DNA of 64,000 bases from Drechslerella dactyloides (Eukaryota; Ascomycota; Orbiliomycetes; Orbiliales; Orbiliaceae), in assembly GCA_020064725.1 (NCBI GenBank), contig JAGTWJ010000019.1:2604001-2668000 (forward strand), read 5' to 3'. Of this stretch, positions 23,352 to 35,716 are shown piece by piece (position 1 is the first letter of the stretch; every line of letters begins with the position of its first letter). Below the pieces are notes generated by a model that worked only from the letters and a program-made list of their open reading frames with translations, did not search any database and was not told the origin of the DNA. The position numbers and the translations under genes are program-made.

Positions 23352-26300
23352 ATGAGCTCACCGGAAGCCGACGCCTTCGATCCAGAGGCTGCACATGAGG
23401 CCCCGAAGCTCAAGGGAAGGACATTCGAGCCGTTCGAGGAGGACTTGTCGAATAGTCCGAACCCTGCTGCGGCCACGGAAGATGCGAGCAATGAGGGGGA
23501 AGTCGACGATGTGGACGCCTTGGGAGAGCCGCCGGATACCCTAGCGGATAAGCTCGACCAGCTGCAGGCCGCCCAGCAGGATGGCAGCTCATCGCGTCCG
23601 AATGGCTTCACGTTCAAGCGGGCAAAGTCCACGGAGCATGTGCCGACGGTGGAGGCAGACGTTGAAGACGGCAACGGGCCTGTGGATGGTGTGGACTCGC
23701 TCAGCGACGCTGCCTCGCAGCTCCCAAGCCCGCCCGGGTCGCCCATGGTCGTGGACGATACTATCTCCGTGCAAGTATGCATTACGTAGCATTCATAGAT
23801 GACCTCTGGACTATCGTGACAGATTGCTAACATGCTCGTAGGCATCGGTGACCTCCTCGCCTGGCAGTAGCGCCCTACCCCGCAGATTATCGCTACAGAA
23901 CAGTCCCACGCCGTCCCTTCGCCCGTTCGATCGCAGATTCCAAAGCCGGCTCTCGCTCTCCCCGTCGCCGTTGGCCTCGCCTCGGCCCGCATCGCCTGCC
24001 CTGCTGAATTTGCATTCGAGGTCGTCGTCACTTTCAGGCCAGGGAGACGAGCTGGACGGCGATGCGGACGAGAATTCGACACCGTGGGACGTCATCCGGT
24101 GGACGAAGCTGAAGAAGATCAAGGCGCAGCTGTACTCGGAGACCGGTCGACGGACGTACGGTGACCCTACGTGCATCAACATATTCACATCAATCGCAAT
24201 TGGGACGTCGAAAGGCCTGATCCTCATCTTCGACTATCACCAAACCCTAAGCTCGATCATTGGGCAGAACCTGAAAGGTGATTCCTTATAGTTCTATTGT
24301 ATTGTATCTAATGGCGGTTGGGCTAAGATATGCGACAGCTGTGGAATGTGGTGGGATAACATCGCTCGCCATCTCGGCGGACTATACGACGATTGCTGGC
24401 GGCCATTCGAAGGGGCATATCTTTACCTGGGAGATCGGAAAGTCAGCCCGCCCGTTTCTCTCGATACCACCAATACCACTCGGCGAGATCGATGGGAAGA
24501 AAGAAGATGGCCACGTGCAGGGGACGTCAGTCCTCCACCTCGGATTCCTAGGCACCAGGCACACAGCACTGGTCTCGGCGGACGATAAAGGCATGGCATT
24601 CTCCCATCTCGCGAGCAGGAGTCTGGTAGGCCGTGTGGTCAAGACAACCCGAATACTCGGACGTTATCCGTTCGATATTGCTACCGCAACTCGCCCTCGG
24701 AAACCAAGCTCCGTCCTAGCCTTCGCCTCGCTGCCTCTGGGAAACGCACCGCAGGCCACGGACACCATGGGTCTCACCGCCATGCTCACGCCATACCTGT
24801 TGGTGATTGTATCCACGACGCCGATAGCTCAGACGCAGCACAAGCTTGCGAGACCGAAAGAAGTCGCCAGCGAAACAGCGTTAAGCGGCTGTCTCGCCTG
24901 GTTTCCCGCCATCAAGATCAAAAGCGACGGCGCGAACGGCGAGAAAGCCAATCAAATCGTCCAACCACGGCTGGCATACTGCTGGTCGAATGTCCTGACG
25001 GTCATGGAGGTTCTGCACGCGGATAAGGGGACAGCCGAACCAGACCCGTACAAACCGCCAGCGCTGCACTTCCGGCTGAAAAGCAGATGGAAAAGCGACG
25101 AGGCCATTGTCGCGGTACAATGGCTGAATCGGCAGGTAAACTGCCCTTCTACAACATGTCATATTTCTATGGGGTGGCCGGAAAGTTAAGGAGATTTCTG
25201 ATAACAGATGCTATGTGTGGTTACAGTTAGCCAGCGGCTGATAATCATCGAGGAGCCGACGATGCGGGCGACGGAGCGGTTTGACCTGATTCCGAAGCAT
25301 ATCACCCATCACGACTACTTTTCACGGCAGTTGAGGTCGCTGGTTGGCAGTATGGACGAGGAGGGGTCACTGCACGCTAGTATCGCGGACGGGTACTACA
25401 ACAGCGTCAAGTCGTTCAAAGGCCGGATCTTCTTGTTAGTACGTGCATCTCTAGCGCCTGTAAACTGGTGATTGTTCACTTCTAACATATTTCATGTAGG
25501 GATCGTTCGATATGTCGGTTGGGGCGCTGTCGAATTGGGCCGATAGGCTGCTGGCGCTGATGGAAGTCGGCGATTTTATCGGCGCGCTGAAGTTGGCTAC
25601 ATCGTTCTACCTGGGCGGCGTGGAGATGATCACAGTCGGTCTGCCGCAAGACGATACCACACGCCACGTGATGGTGAAAGACAAGCTGCTAGACATGATG
25701 GGTGCATCGCTGCGATACGCATTCGGGCTGACGGCGCAGTCGGTTCCCATAAAGGAGAGAGAGCAACTCCAAGAGCTCGCTCTGGCGTGTGTATCCGCCT
25801 GCATGAGCATGGGCACCGTGGAATTCCTCTTCGATACCGCATTCGAAGCTTTCGAGGAAGGTTCTGCAGAAGGCATCTTCCTCGAGACGTTGGAGCCTCT
25901 GATTCTCAGCGGCGAATTAACAAACTTGCCGCCCACGGTTGTGAAGTCTTTGATAACTCACTATACATCGATAAGTCTCGACAGTCGCCTCGAAGAAATC
26001 ATCTGCCATCTCGACCCACGGACGATGGATATCCACCAAGTCACCTCGCTCTGCAAGGAACACAGCCTCTACGACGCACTGATATACGTCTGGAACCAGG
26101 CGCTCTCAGATTATATTACCCCAATGATCGAGCTGCTGGACCTTATCGTCCCGCTGATAACTGCGAACGACGAGGGCGCGGAAGTACAAAGTCTAAACAG
26201 CACAAATGCACTCAAAGTGTTCCCCTACTTGTCGTACGTGCTCACCGGCCGGCCATACCCTACCGGCGACGCCATGTCGGATGCGGAAGCCAGCGCCGCA

Positions 26301-28685
26301 AAGGCAATGCTTTACTATTTTCTCTTCCTCGGCCGGCCGATACAGTGGCCGAAGGGGAGCGAGACGTATGTTTTGACAAAGACATCAAATCACAATGATG
26401 AGCCGTCGTTTCCGTACCTTCGCGCGATCCTCGAGTTCGACGCCCCGAGCTTCCTCAGCTGCCTCAACGAGGCCTTCGAAGACGCCTTTCTCAACGACGA
26501 TGACCCGAGCTCGAATCTCGCGGCGTCGGCCTCCTCCGCGGAGCTCGGTGAGGACCAGGTTTTTGGCCGGTCTGTAAACCGGCAGTACATCGTCAGCATA
26601 CTCCTCGAGGTCATGAACCCGGCGGACTTTGGCCCGCAAGATACTGTCTACCTGGACATGTTTATCGCACGCAACCTGCCGAAATACCCACAGTATCTGC
26701 TGTTCCCCGGCAGCACGCTGCAGCGTGTGCTAACTGGCCTCTGCAACTATCCCAGCGGCGATATCGCAGAAGACTGCCAGCTGAGCGCGGAGTACCTGTT
26801 GTCCGTCTACCACCCGCCGGACATCACCTCGTTGATTGATTCGTTCGTCGCCGCGGGGTTCTACCGGGTGCTCAAGATGGTGTTCAGGAACGAGAAGGAC
26901 TATCCGCGGTTGCTGGAGATGTACTTTGAGGATGGGGATTCCCCCAACGCCGTCTTCGACTGCATCCGCGAGCTGTTGCGAGGCGGCAGCGCGCTTACCG
27001 CGAAACAGAGAGAAGACGTCAAGGCAGTCATCCGGGAGCACGCCGCACAGCTCGCGGAGATCGATGCGGAGAAGGCGGCGAGCACCCTGAACATCGTCGC
27101 GCCGGAGCTTCACCATGTCATCATCGCGGCATCCGAAGGCCACCCTGAGCGGCAGTATCAATACCTCAGAGTGGTGCTAGACCCGCCTGTCGAAAAGTCA
27201 GCGAAGGGGAAGAACTCGCGCAGCGCAGTCGATCGCGACAGGATTACAGAGTACAGCACGCTGTTGGAGCTGTACATCCGCCTCATGTGCTCGTACGACT
27301 TTGACCGCGTGTCCCGCTTCCTGGAGACGCTGAGCCCCGGCGACCTCAAGCTCGACAAGGTGATACCCGCACTCGAGGAGAAAGGCGCCGTCGACGGCGT
27401 CGTCCTCCTCATGGCGCGGGAAGGACTCATCAAAGAGGCCATGGCGAAGCTCGTCCAGCATCTCGCCGTGCTGGAGGCCGCCTTTGTCGGCCTGCTGCGG
27501 GGCTGCGTGGACGACGAGAACGGGTACCAGGAAAACCACAGCATCGGAGACGTGCTCCTCGCGCTGCGAAAGTTCTCCAAGGTCGGCATCTGGCTGTGCC
27601 AAAGCCAGATGGCAGCGCTGGAAACCAAACTCAAGGGCTCCGGGCGAACGGCGCTCAAACGGGCGCTGGCTGGCAAGATGAACGCATCGCTGACGCCCGA
27701 GGAAGACCTCTGGCTCGACCTCATCGATGCCGTCGTCCACGTCTCCAAATCCGCCAGCGGGGTCCTCCGCTCTGCCGCTGCCGCCGCATCCTCTTCCACC
27801 GCCGTCAGCCCCAGCACCCCGACCTCCGTCACCATGTCCGAGTTTCCATCCCGCCCGGTCTCCCGCGCCAGCAGCAAGAGCCAGCGCTCACACTACTCCA
27901 TCATCAGCGAGCGGCGTCTCCTCGCCGCCACGCACCGCCTCGTCCACGACGTCTTCACAGCCCTCCTCTCCGCGACCTCCGCGACGGGCGGGCAGAACAC
28001 CACCTCCTTCCTGCGCATCCTCCGCGCCTTCCTCAACCGCGCGGCCATCACGTCGCCGTCGCTCGCAGACCTGCGCAACGTCCTCGCTAGCATCTTCGAC
28101 ACATACACGTACGAGGAGCGGCTGCTCGCGCTCGCGGGGAAACTGCTCGATAAAGATCTCTTCACGCAGGTCGACGACGCCGCCACACGCCGCCTGCACG
28201 GCTGGCGGCCGCGGAGCCAGCTGTGCGAGGCGTGTGGGAAGAAAGTATGGGGTGCCGGCGCCGCAGGCGGGATCTACGCGGCCTGGGAGACGCGGCGGAT
28301 CGAGGAGTTCGAGCGTACGCAGCAACAGCGGGAGGAGAGCGCGGCGCGGCGCGAACGCGAGCGGTACGGCAGTATCTCGAAGGGTAAAGGACGGGCGATG
28401 AGCAGCGAGACGCGGATGGCGCTGGCGAATGTAGCGAAGGAGGCAGCGAAGGAAGGCGAGGAAGCAGAGCGGCAGAAGAGCGGCGGCGATGACAAGAAAG
28501 ATGTGTCGACGGCGCTAATGGTGTTCCATTGCGGGCATGTCTACCACCGCACCTGTCTGGAGACGCTGCACAAGGACGCCGAGGAAGCGAGCGCGGACGC
28601 GGATGCGCAGAGGGAGGGGGAGACGGCGGAGAGACACGCGGCTAATGTGGAGGAGATGGCGGTGCGGTGTGTCGTTTGTAGATAG
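23352..28685 (+). CDS. VPS8: VPS8, CORVET-specific tethering subunit
   Basis: Five exons, 23352-23774, 23842-24277, 24339-25135, 25208-25438 and 25500-28685, give 1690 aa. VPS8 is the Rab5/Vps21-binding subunit of the CORVET complex that tethers early endosomes. The order fits: a disordered acidic N-terminus (about 1-200), a beta-propeller region starting at FTSIAIGTSKGLILIFDYHQ with repeats such as ITSLAISADYTTIAGGHSKG, then a long alpha-helical solenoid in exon 5 (for example LRAILEFDAPSFLSCLNEAF and ISNPADFG-like repeats), and a C-terminal RING-H2. The RING is read from LCEACGKK (about 1536), HCGHVYHRTC (about 1640) and a final VRCVVCR. Its two halves are separated by about 100 residues of Arg/Glu-rich low complexity. 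A Ser/Ala-rich linker precedes it (about 1390-1430). Confidence 0.95.
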
Positions 28686-29299
28686 CAGCCTTGACGGCTT
28701 TTTCTTTTTTTTCCGCGACGTTTTATCACGACTGGCATGATATATTATATATTATCTAATGCTAATCAGTAGGGGATGCACGTACATACGTTTCAACTAA
28801 TAGTATGTGAACTTGGTAGATTATGTTTATGGCAGCCCCAGGCGCGCTATGTCTACTATAAATCAATCCACAGCTGGTATTCAAAGGTAATCGATTCGAT
28901 AACTAACATCAAACTACCCAAAGCGCCGCATATACTGTTATAACTGTATCACCACTAGTACCTTACTAACTTTATCGGGGAGCGAGCAGAACTGGAACTC
29001 AACGATTGAACAGACGTCAATGCATGCGAAAGTTTCCGTCAAGCTAAAACAAAAAATTCCAACCAGCTATAGACCAAGGACGGGAACACAACGGAAAGTG
29101 CGGGGGAAAGCGCTGAGCCTGCTACTACAGAGTGGCACGAATTTCGATCGCTTGTCGATGAAAGAACGACTTAAGAAAGAAAAAGACAGCATGCTGAGCG
29201 GTTTGTGTACTATAACCGTCGATATTGCTTGCGTCTTACTTTCATCCATCCATCCGATCCATCCATCCATCCATTCCGCTGGGTTAAACCTTGGTAATA
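28686..29299. other. Convergent 3' region between VPS8 and the kinase
   Basis: About 600 bp of AT-rich trailer for two converging genes, with an interrupted ATCC microsatellite at 29244-29274. No gene seen. Confidence 0.6.
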
Positions 29300-30772
29300 T
29301 CACTTGTTGGAGAGCGAGGTCACGGTCTTCTCGGCCTCTTCTCGCTGCTGCTGATCCTTCATATCCCTAACCTTTGCTAGGACCACTTCTCGAAATATAG
29401 CAGACCTAGCCGCTCTGGAGAGTCTTCTAGCACCCGGAGAGGAGACGGGAGGCGCACCCGGAACCGCAGCCGCAGCATCGCCGGGGTTCTCGGGAACGTC
29501 GTCCCTGTCTTCAGCATTCTCATCCTGCTGCAGGCGCAAGGCCTGGATGCGGTTCGAAAGACGGACCAATTCGACACCGCGCTTGAGGCGGGACCGGGCG
29601 AGGAACTGCTTGAGGTCGGGCAGGATATCGTGTTCCGTTGCCGTCTCTCCCTTGAGCCATATGTGCTTCAGCGCCTCCTATACAGCGTGCGTGCATTTGT
29701 TAGTCTTTTGGATTCGGGACCTGTGCGGCGAGGGAAGCATGATACGTACCCCGCTGGTTAGACGGTCCTCGGGGCTAGGCTGCAGCAGCTCCCCGATAAA
29801 GTTCTTCGCATCCTGGCTCACACCCTTCCAGTAGCGCTCGTGGAACACCACACGGCCGTTGCTGCACTCATCGATCAATTCCGGTAGAGTCTCACTACGG
29901 AACGGTGAGTAGCCGCATAATAGGGTGTATGTGATGACGCCGAGGGACCACATGTCGACCGGCTTGCCGTGGCCCTTCTTCAGCATGACTTCCGGCGCTG
30001 CGTAGCCGAACGACCCCGCCATTGTCGTGAGCATCTCGTTGCTGCTGTCGAGCATTTTCGCGATGCCAAAGTCGGCCAGGACGAGGGAAGAGCTGTGGTC
30101 CGGTGTCAGGTAGAGGAGATTTTCCGGTTTCAAGTCTGTAATCATTTATATCAGCAGGGGCGCAATGGATAGCACGCATTTCGGCTGGACGAGATACCTC
30201 GGTGGACGACATTGCTCTGGTGCAAGTAGTTGACGGCATCCAGCACCTCCTTGACTACATTGACGGCGTCCTTCTCGGTAAATTTCCCATATTCGCAGAT
30301 ACGATCAAACAGCTCTCCACCGGTGGCGAGTTGAGTGACAATGTAGTATTTGTCCTAGGGGTGTGTCACCCGTTGTCAGCGGTGTGCGACTCCGGGAGGC
30401 AAGCAAAACTCGTGGCGAGGCGGGGTATCAGGTGTACCTTTGATTCGAACCAATCGACAAAACGAACGATGTGGGGATGTTTCATTTTTTGCAGCAGCTG
30501 CAGCTCGTCGTAGACCATCTGCTCGTTCCCCTTGACGTTCTTCTTGAGGATGATCTTGACGGCGACCTTGCCGTTGGCGCTGTCCGCCTCCCGTACGATA
30601 CCGTAGGTGCCAGCACCCTGCGAGCGAGCAAACGAGACATTGTTAACGACGGGGTTTTCCTGGAGACTTTGTTCGAGCGGAGGCGAAAAAGGCTACGATG
30701 CTGGTGGCGGGGTAAATAGATGCGAGTGCGTACCAAGGTGCGGCCCATCTTGTACTGCGACCTGTTCGACAT
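29300..30772 (-). CDS. Ca2+/calmodulin-dependent protein kinase, CaMK1 type
   Basis: Five exons, 30772-30734, 30617-30438, 30354-30198, 30135-29750 and 29677-29300, give 379 aa, the usual size of fungal CMK1/CmkA kinases. The start is MSNRSQYKMGRTL. All kinase signatures are intact: glycine loop GAGTYG (14-19), VAVK with Lys34, HRDLKPEN with catalytic Asp126, ADFG (Asp147), and YAAPEV followed by MWSLGVITYTLLCGYSPF. The segment after the kinase fold (KQFLARSRLKRGVELVRLSN) is basic and amphipathic, as expected for an autoinhibitory/calmodulin-binding helix. The C-terminus is Ala/Pro-rich with a final coiled segment (KDQQQREEAEKTV). It should phosphorylate Ser/Thr targets in response to calcium. 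The second exon-intron junction (HR|D) falls inside the catalytic loop. Confidence 0.93.
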
Positions 30773-33264
30773 TTTGGAAGTCAGCGGGCGAGGCCTGATT
30801 GAATCGGTGAGAGGACCGACAACAGCAGAAGGTGGGAAAGACGGACTTCTTATCATAGGTGGCAGGCTGCCCACTGATTCTACTAAAGAGAGCTGTCGCA
30901 GGCACAGGGTTCACAGTCAGTCAGCCTGGCAGTTCACTCGGCGTCCTCGTGTCGCCCACGCGGGAGCACGCAGGCAAGCGGTCAATGGTGGGGTCAGGCC
31001 GTCAGCGGGACCCAGGCGAACACTCACAACTCATTTCGGCCGGGACAGCTGCAGCGGGCGGGCGGTGACGTAGATTGAGGGGCTTGGAGCTCGAGAGGGG
31101 AGAGCCAAAGGATGGGACACGATCGAGATGCTGGCTGGCCGAGAGTGAGGGGAATTCGAAGGAAAGGGTGAGCGGAGAGATGGGATGGGAGGGCAGGGCG
31201 GTTTGTGACAACGGCTCGAGCGCCTCTTTTAAGGAAAGCTGGTTGCGCTGCGAGGTCGAGGCAGAAGTGCAAGTCGGGTGTGAATTAACGCTGGCTGAGT
31301 GCAAACAGGCTGGCTGACCCGCCGACGGAGTTAGATTGGTTTTCTGGATTCCGGCCTGCGATGAATTTAGCTTCTGGTTGGCCGGGCTTTAAGCTTCGTG
31401 CAGCGGTTTATACTTGTACAGCTTGAAGCAGGAGGGCTCGTTCGTCGATGGATTGGATGCACGGATACGTTCGATACGTCGATACACAGTCAGCTTCGAG
31501 TCTGAATAATCCCAGGCCACGCCCCAGCTGCCAAAAATAAGCACCACCGTCTTCGCTTGGCCGCGCTGCTGACGCCGGAGATACCGACCAACGATTATAC
31601 GGATCACTGGCAAGGTCTAGCGACCGCCGGCCGGTCTTCCGAGCGGACGCTTGAGCCTCGAATCAGTCCGTTCATGACGCCGTTCGACGTAGGCACCGTG
31701 TCCGACATCATCTGCGCAGCCAGCTCGTACGCCCTAACCAGCGCTCTCAAGATGGCAATCGCACGTTCCAACGTAATCGCCACGCCAGGAAGGATCTGGT
31801 TCCATCCAATCCTTCAAGTGGGTTCCCGTCTAAACTGGAACACGGAGAGCTAGAGGCTGTCGAGCCTTGTTGGGCTGTGCATCACGCCCGTTCGCTCGCA
31901 CTAATCACAAATTGTCGAGATCATCCGCTCAAACGTATCTGCCGGCTGCCGTGCCAGAGATCGATTTCGACGGATGGATACGTGAATGCCATGTCGGACT
32001 ATTTGCGATTCAGGCAATGTTTAACGATCGAAGCGGGACCGTCAAAGCTCTATAATAACTTGCCCGGTAATCGTTCCAACATCTCCAGCCTGTTCTTCCT
32101 GTTACGACAAAGACTTCGCTTCGTGAACAGCCGGCCGGCAGCTGGACGGAAAACGGAGCCATCTAGACTGGAAATGAAGCAGAAATCCTTCGATCTAGTC
32201 GCCTCGCCCGTTGATTTCTGTGGAAGTTCCAGCCGGCGAGCGAAGTGGACCCCGCGCCGTTTGTCTGGCCCCACCTGCCCTGTCCCAGCCAGGCCAAGTC
32301 GGGCCACTCGCCGAACCGCGTCTGCAACAAGGCGCAGCTGAGGCTGCCGAAACAGGTCAAATTGAAATTATATTATCACGGCCGCAGCTAACTTCGCATT
32401 TGAGCGTGAGCTAGGGATCGGGAAGGAAGACATCCGATTAGCGGGCTGATACCTGTTCCTGAGCGGACAAGGGAAGACTTAGCTAGCTTGGTGGCTTTCA
32501 CGTGATAACAAAGATCATTGTATAGAACTATAATTGGATCCCGTGTCTTCGTTCGAACTAAGATTCCTTCGTTGCCGTTTTCATGCTCTTTTTACATATC
32601 GAAGAGTGGGCACTTGCGATATGAAGTCGAAATAGCTAGCGCTAGCTGTATTGCGATGGCCATATGCGTCTATGTTCAACCAAGCTTGCAAGAGCATGCT
32701 GGCGTGCGCGTGTTCCTACATACACATCTGAAGGAATCACAGCTCTCCATCAAACCGGTGTCGCCTCCTCCGCTTATCACAATCTTAATCCGGATTTTAT
32801 TTCTTGGTACGATAGTATTCTCATCGGGAATGTAATCACATCTGCGGCCTGCGCTTATGTTTGCGTTCGCAATCATCTCTGCACCCGTTTCCCATTCCAT
32901 AATTAGGACAAGTGGGATTGTATTACCCATATATAAGGCTACGCGACGAATGTTCAGAGTGTTTTGATGGGCTTGGTACGCACATGCACGCCTGATACAT
33001 TAACGAGTGATTTCAGGAGCATGCAAGGCTCATGGCAGGGCAGACGGACAGCCAGGATTCTCCAAGTGTACGAAGTAGTATAACCCTGGCTAGTAATTGC
33101 TGTGCTTCCGTACCTTGTGCTTCCGTACCTGAAAGTTACGCCGTTAACGAGAACTCCGCGGTTCCTTCCCGCAACGTATTTCAGGCAGACAATCAAACGA
33201 CCGGAGTTAGCCAAAGATTTGAAGGGACACCCACGAAGAAGACTCTTGAAAAGGTGTGACCTGC
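30773..33264. other. Gene-free stretch, 2.5 kb
   Basis: Between the kinase promoter and the first copy of the duplicated orphan gene I find no frame that I can support. The plus frame at 31557-31853 (98 codons) and the overlapping frames at 31867-32341 have no family match and no splice partners. The first about 550 bp is probably the kinase promoter and leader. Confidence 0.55.
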
Positions 33265-33942
33265 CTAATTGTAGGGAGGTGTGGAAATCATCTGCGATGA
33301 TTGGCCACGGAGGTGGTAATCACGACACTGTTCGTTGACGTCCAAGTCAGCAGGTCAATCGAGGTCAATATAAAAACTTGCAAAGGAAGATATGCAAGGC
33401 GCCCGACCAGCTCGAAATCTCATACAGGACTGCTCAAATCCTCGATTGGATCGATATAAAGGCACGAAGATTTAAGATCATTGTCAACTCACTGGATCGA
33501 AATGGTAGTCTCTGATTCCTTGCTTGCAGAAACTATAGTGCATATGTTGCACCTCTTGGATACTCCCCTGTCCAACGAGACCAGTCGGTCCCCATAGATA
33601 GGCCTCGCCATCAGTCCAACTGACGGTGCCTTCCTCCCGAGCTTTGAGGCCCATCTCCATGGATTGCTTATAGGCGGCGGGTAGCGCGTCTGGACCAGGC
33701 TCTCTAGTATCAAACTGTTCAAGAAGGAATTTGAGACCACGGATTTTCTGGCTTCTTCGTTGTTCAGGCGTGAGGGGCGCCGGGTTGGGGGCAATCAAGT
33801 GTGGGACATGAGGAAGTCTTTCGATCGCTTGCCTTTCAAGGACCTCCACAGAAAAAGGTGCAGAGGCGCTGGCGTCCGTGGTGGGGACATCGCCGTCGTC
33901 TGCGGCCGGGGCGGCATGGATGGCATTGGTGTTCCCAAACAT
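33265..33942 (-). CDS. Orphan gene, copy 1 of tandem pair
   Basis: I do not recognise the family. Two exons, 33942-33493 and 33327-33265, give 170 aa. The intron (GTGAGT donor, GCTGAC branch, AACAG acceptor) is phase 0. The start at 33942 is preferred over an upstream in-frame ATG at 34011 because similarity to copy 2 begins there (MFGN versus MSDQ). The N-terminal 45 residues are Ala/Asp/Thr-rich and disordered. The conserved part reads TPEQRRSQK, then LKFLLEQFDT, YKQSMEMGLK, a motif VSWTDGEAYLWGPTGLVGQG, and IRDYHFD. Exon 2 encodes a 20-residue tail CRDYHLRGQSSQM...TPPYN that is matched in copy 2, which supports the splice. No signal peptide or membrane segment. Probably a small soluble protein of about 19 kDa. 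Confidence 0.7.
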
Positions 33943-34981
33943 TGCGGCTAACTCGCGTGGAACGAGCAGAAATGGAAGGTGGATGGCGAGACGTGACTGG
34001 CACGCTGCCAAGCAGGATGAATGGAGAATGGTGGGGATGCGGCAGACAGACCAGGAGTTTCTGTGCGGTGGGCTTTATCTATGCTCCATCGGATCACGTG
34101 ACTCGCCTGGTGGAAACTTGTCGGGCAAACCTGGTACTTTCTTTCAGCTTCCAGGTGCTTGCTCGCATACCTTCTGTAGTAATCTGCTAATGTATCATAA
34201 AGCGCATTCACATCTCGGATCGCGCTTACATTGGGCCTAGTATCCGTGTAGCTTCTGGTGCCGCACCTTCAGCTATTTAATTTACAGCTCCACAACTATA
34301 CGTACTATTACTCTATGAAGTTCATGAATTGGCCTGGCAGAAACCCTGTAGCTCTAACACTTCTGGGAGCTGATACTCAAATATACACTAACATCAAACA
34401 CTGCTAACTTGACCAATACTCGGGTACTATATTCAACGAGGCTCAACCCTTCCTTACTTGTGTGTATATGGCCGATTACCCACACATATATATATATTCG
34501 CCCCATTATATGAATGCTGCCATCGAAGCTTCTGACAATGAACATGATGTTTACGATCCAAAACTCTGCAAAAAGAAAAAAGAGAATGGTGCGCGGTGGC
34601 CTGGACGACCTCATGAGATCAAGTTAACGTTGGTTACAGGCGGCCCGATGTTACACAAATTTGCAACGAAAAAAAAGTGACGTGACTGGTCCTGTTCTTA
34701 ATAATATCTCCGGTTGAAGCTAGTTAACTGCGATCGATGCAAAAGAGCAAAATCAATGAAATATGGTGATTAAATATATACAGTCCAGAGCTAGAAGTGC
34801 GAGGACCATCGGACCACTATATATGAAGAAAAATCCATATAGAATGTTGGGGTTATTATAATAGAGGTATTAAGAGCTATTCAGAGCTATTCAGTGCTTC
34901 TAGGAGAGGATCAAACGACCAGAATTAGCCAGAGACTCAAGGGACAGTCACAAAGAAGACCGTGAAGGAGGTGCAGCCTAC
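33943..34981. other. Spacer between the two orphan copies
   Basis: Holds the promoter of copy 1 and the 3' flank of copy 2. It includes duplicated blocks and an AT-rich core (about 34240-34870) with a short direct repeat GAGCTATTCA at about 34872-34893. The 34354-34680 frames on both strands lack support. Confidence 0.5.
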
Positions 34982-35716
34982 CTAATGGAACGGTGGAATC
35001 AGCGCCATCTCGGACGATTGAGCGCCCAGGTGGAAGTAGCGGCACTATTAACGACCCGAGTCAGCACGTAGTTCCGGGTCAATATCAAAGCCTGAGAAGG
35101 ATAATTCAATTCCAGGCCCCGAAGAGCCCCAGCTGATAAATATGCGATCATTCTGATATATGGCTGTAGAATTCCCTCATACTGTCGGTTGGATCGATAG
35201 AGGTGCGGAGGATTACAGTCGTTATTGACAACTCACCTCATCCATATGATATATGCGCACGCCCTTCATGCAGTACCGCATATGCAGAGAGTTCATCTCT
35301 TTGTAACTGCCCTGTGCCACGAGTCCATTCGGGCCCCAGAGGAATGCAGTGCCATCCTCCCACGTGACCTCACCATCCTCCCACCCTTTAAGCGCTTTCT
35401 CGCAGGATTTTTTGTATTCTGGGGGGAGGGCAGCGTCGGCAGCTGTATGGCCGTTGATAGTGTCCCAATCCTTGACCAGTACTTTGAGTTCTTTCACTTT
35501 TTGGACTCTGCGCTGCTCGGGCGTGGGCGGCGGCGGGGGGTAGACGATCCTGCCACCGGGCGGGATATTAGGATCTCGTTCGAGCGCTCGCTGTCGGAGG
35601 AGCTCTGCCATCTCCTCCACAGAAAGTGGCGGAATAGTAGTGGGGTCCACGGCAGGAAGATCGGTGGCGTCCACAGTCGGGGCTTGTGGAGTAGTGCTAG
35701 TATTCTGATCCGACAT
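34982..35716 (-). CDS. Orphan gene, copy 2 of tandem pair
   Basis: Two exons, 35716-35237 and 35044-34982, give 180 aa. The intron is phase 0 with GTGAGT donor, GCTGAC branch and AATAG acceptor, exactly as in copy 1. The N-terminus (MSDQNTSTTPQAPTVDATD) is disordered and is followed by a helical segment (VEEMAELLRQRALERD) and a Pro run. The conserved core matches copy 1: TPEQRRVQKVKELKVLVKDWDT, YKKSCEKALKG, VTWEDGTAFLWGPNGLVAQG, LHMRYCMKGVRIYHMD. Exon 2 gives CRYFHLGAQSSEM...IPPFH. Both frames are intact, with conservative changes concentrated in the core, which suggests selection on both copies. Function unknown; no domain recognised. Confidence 0.72.
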
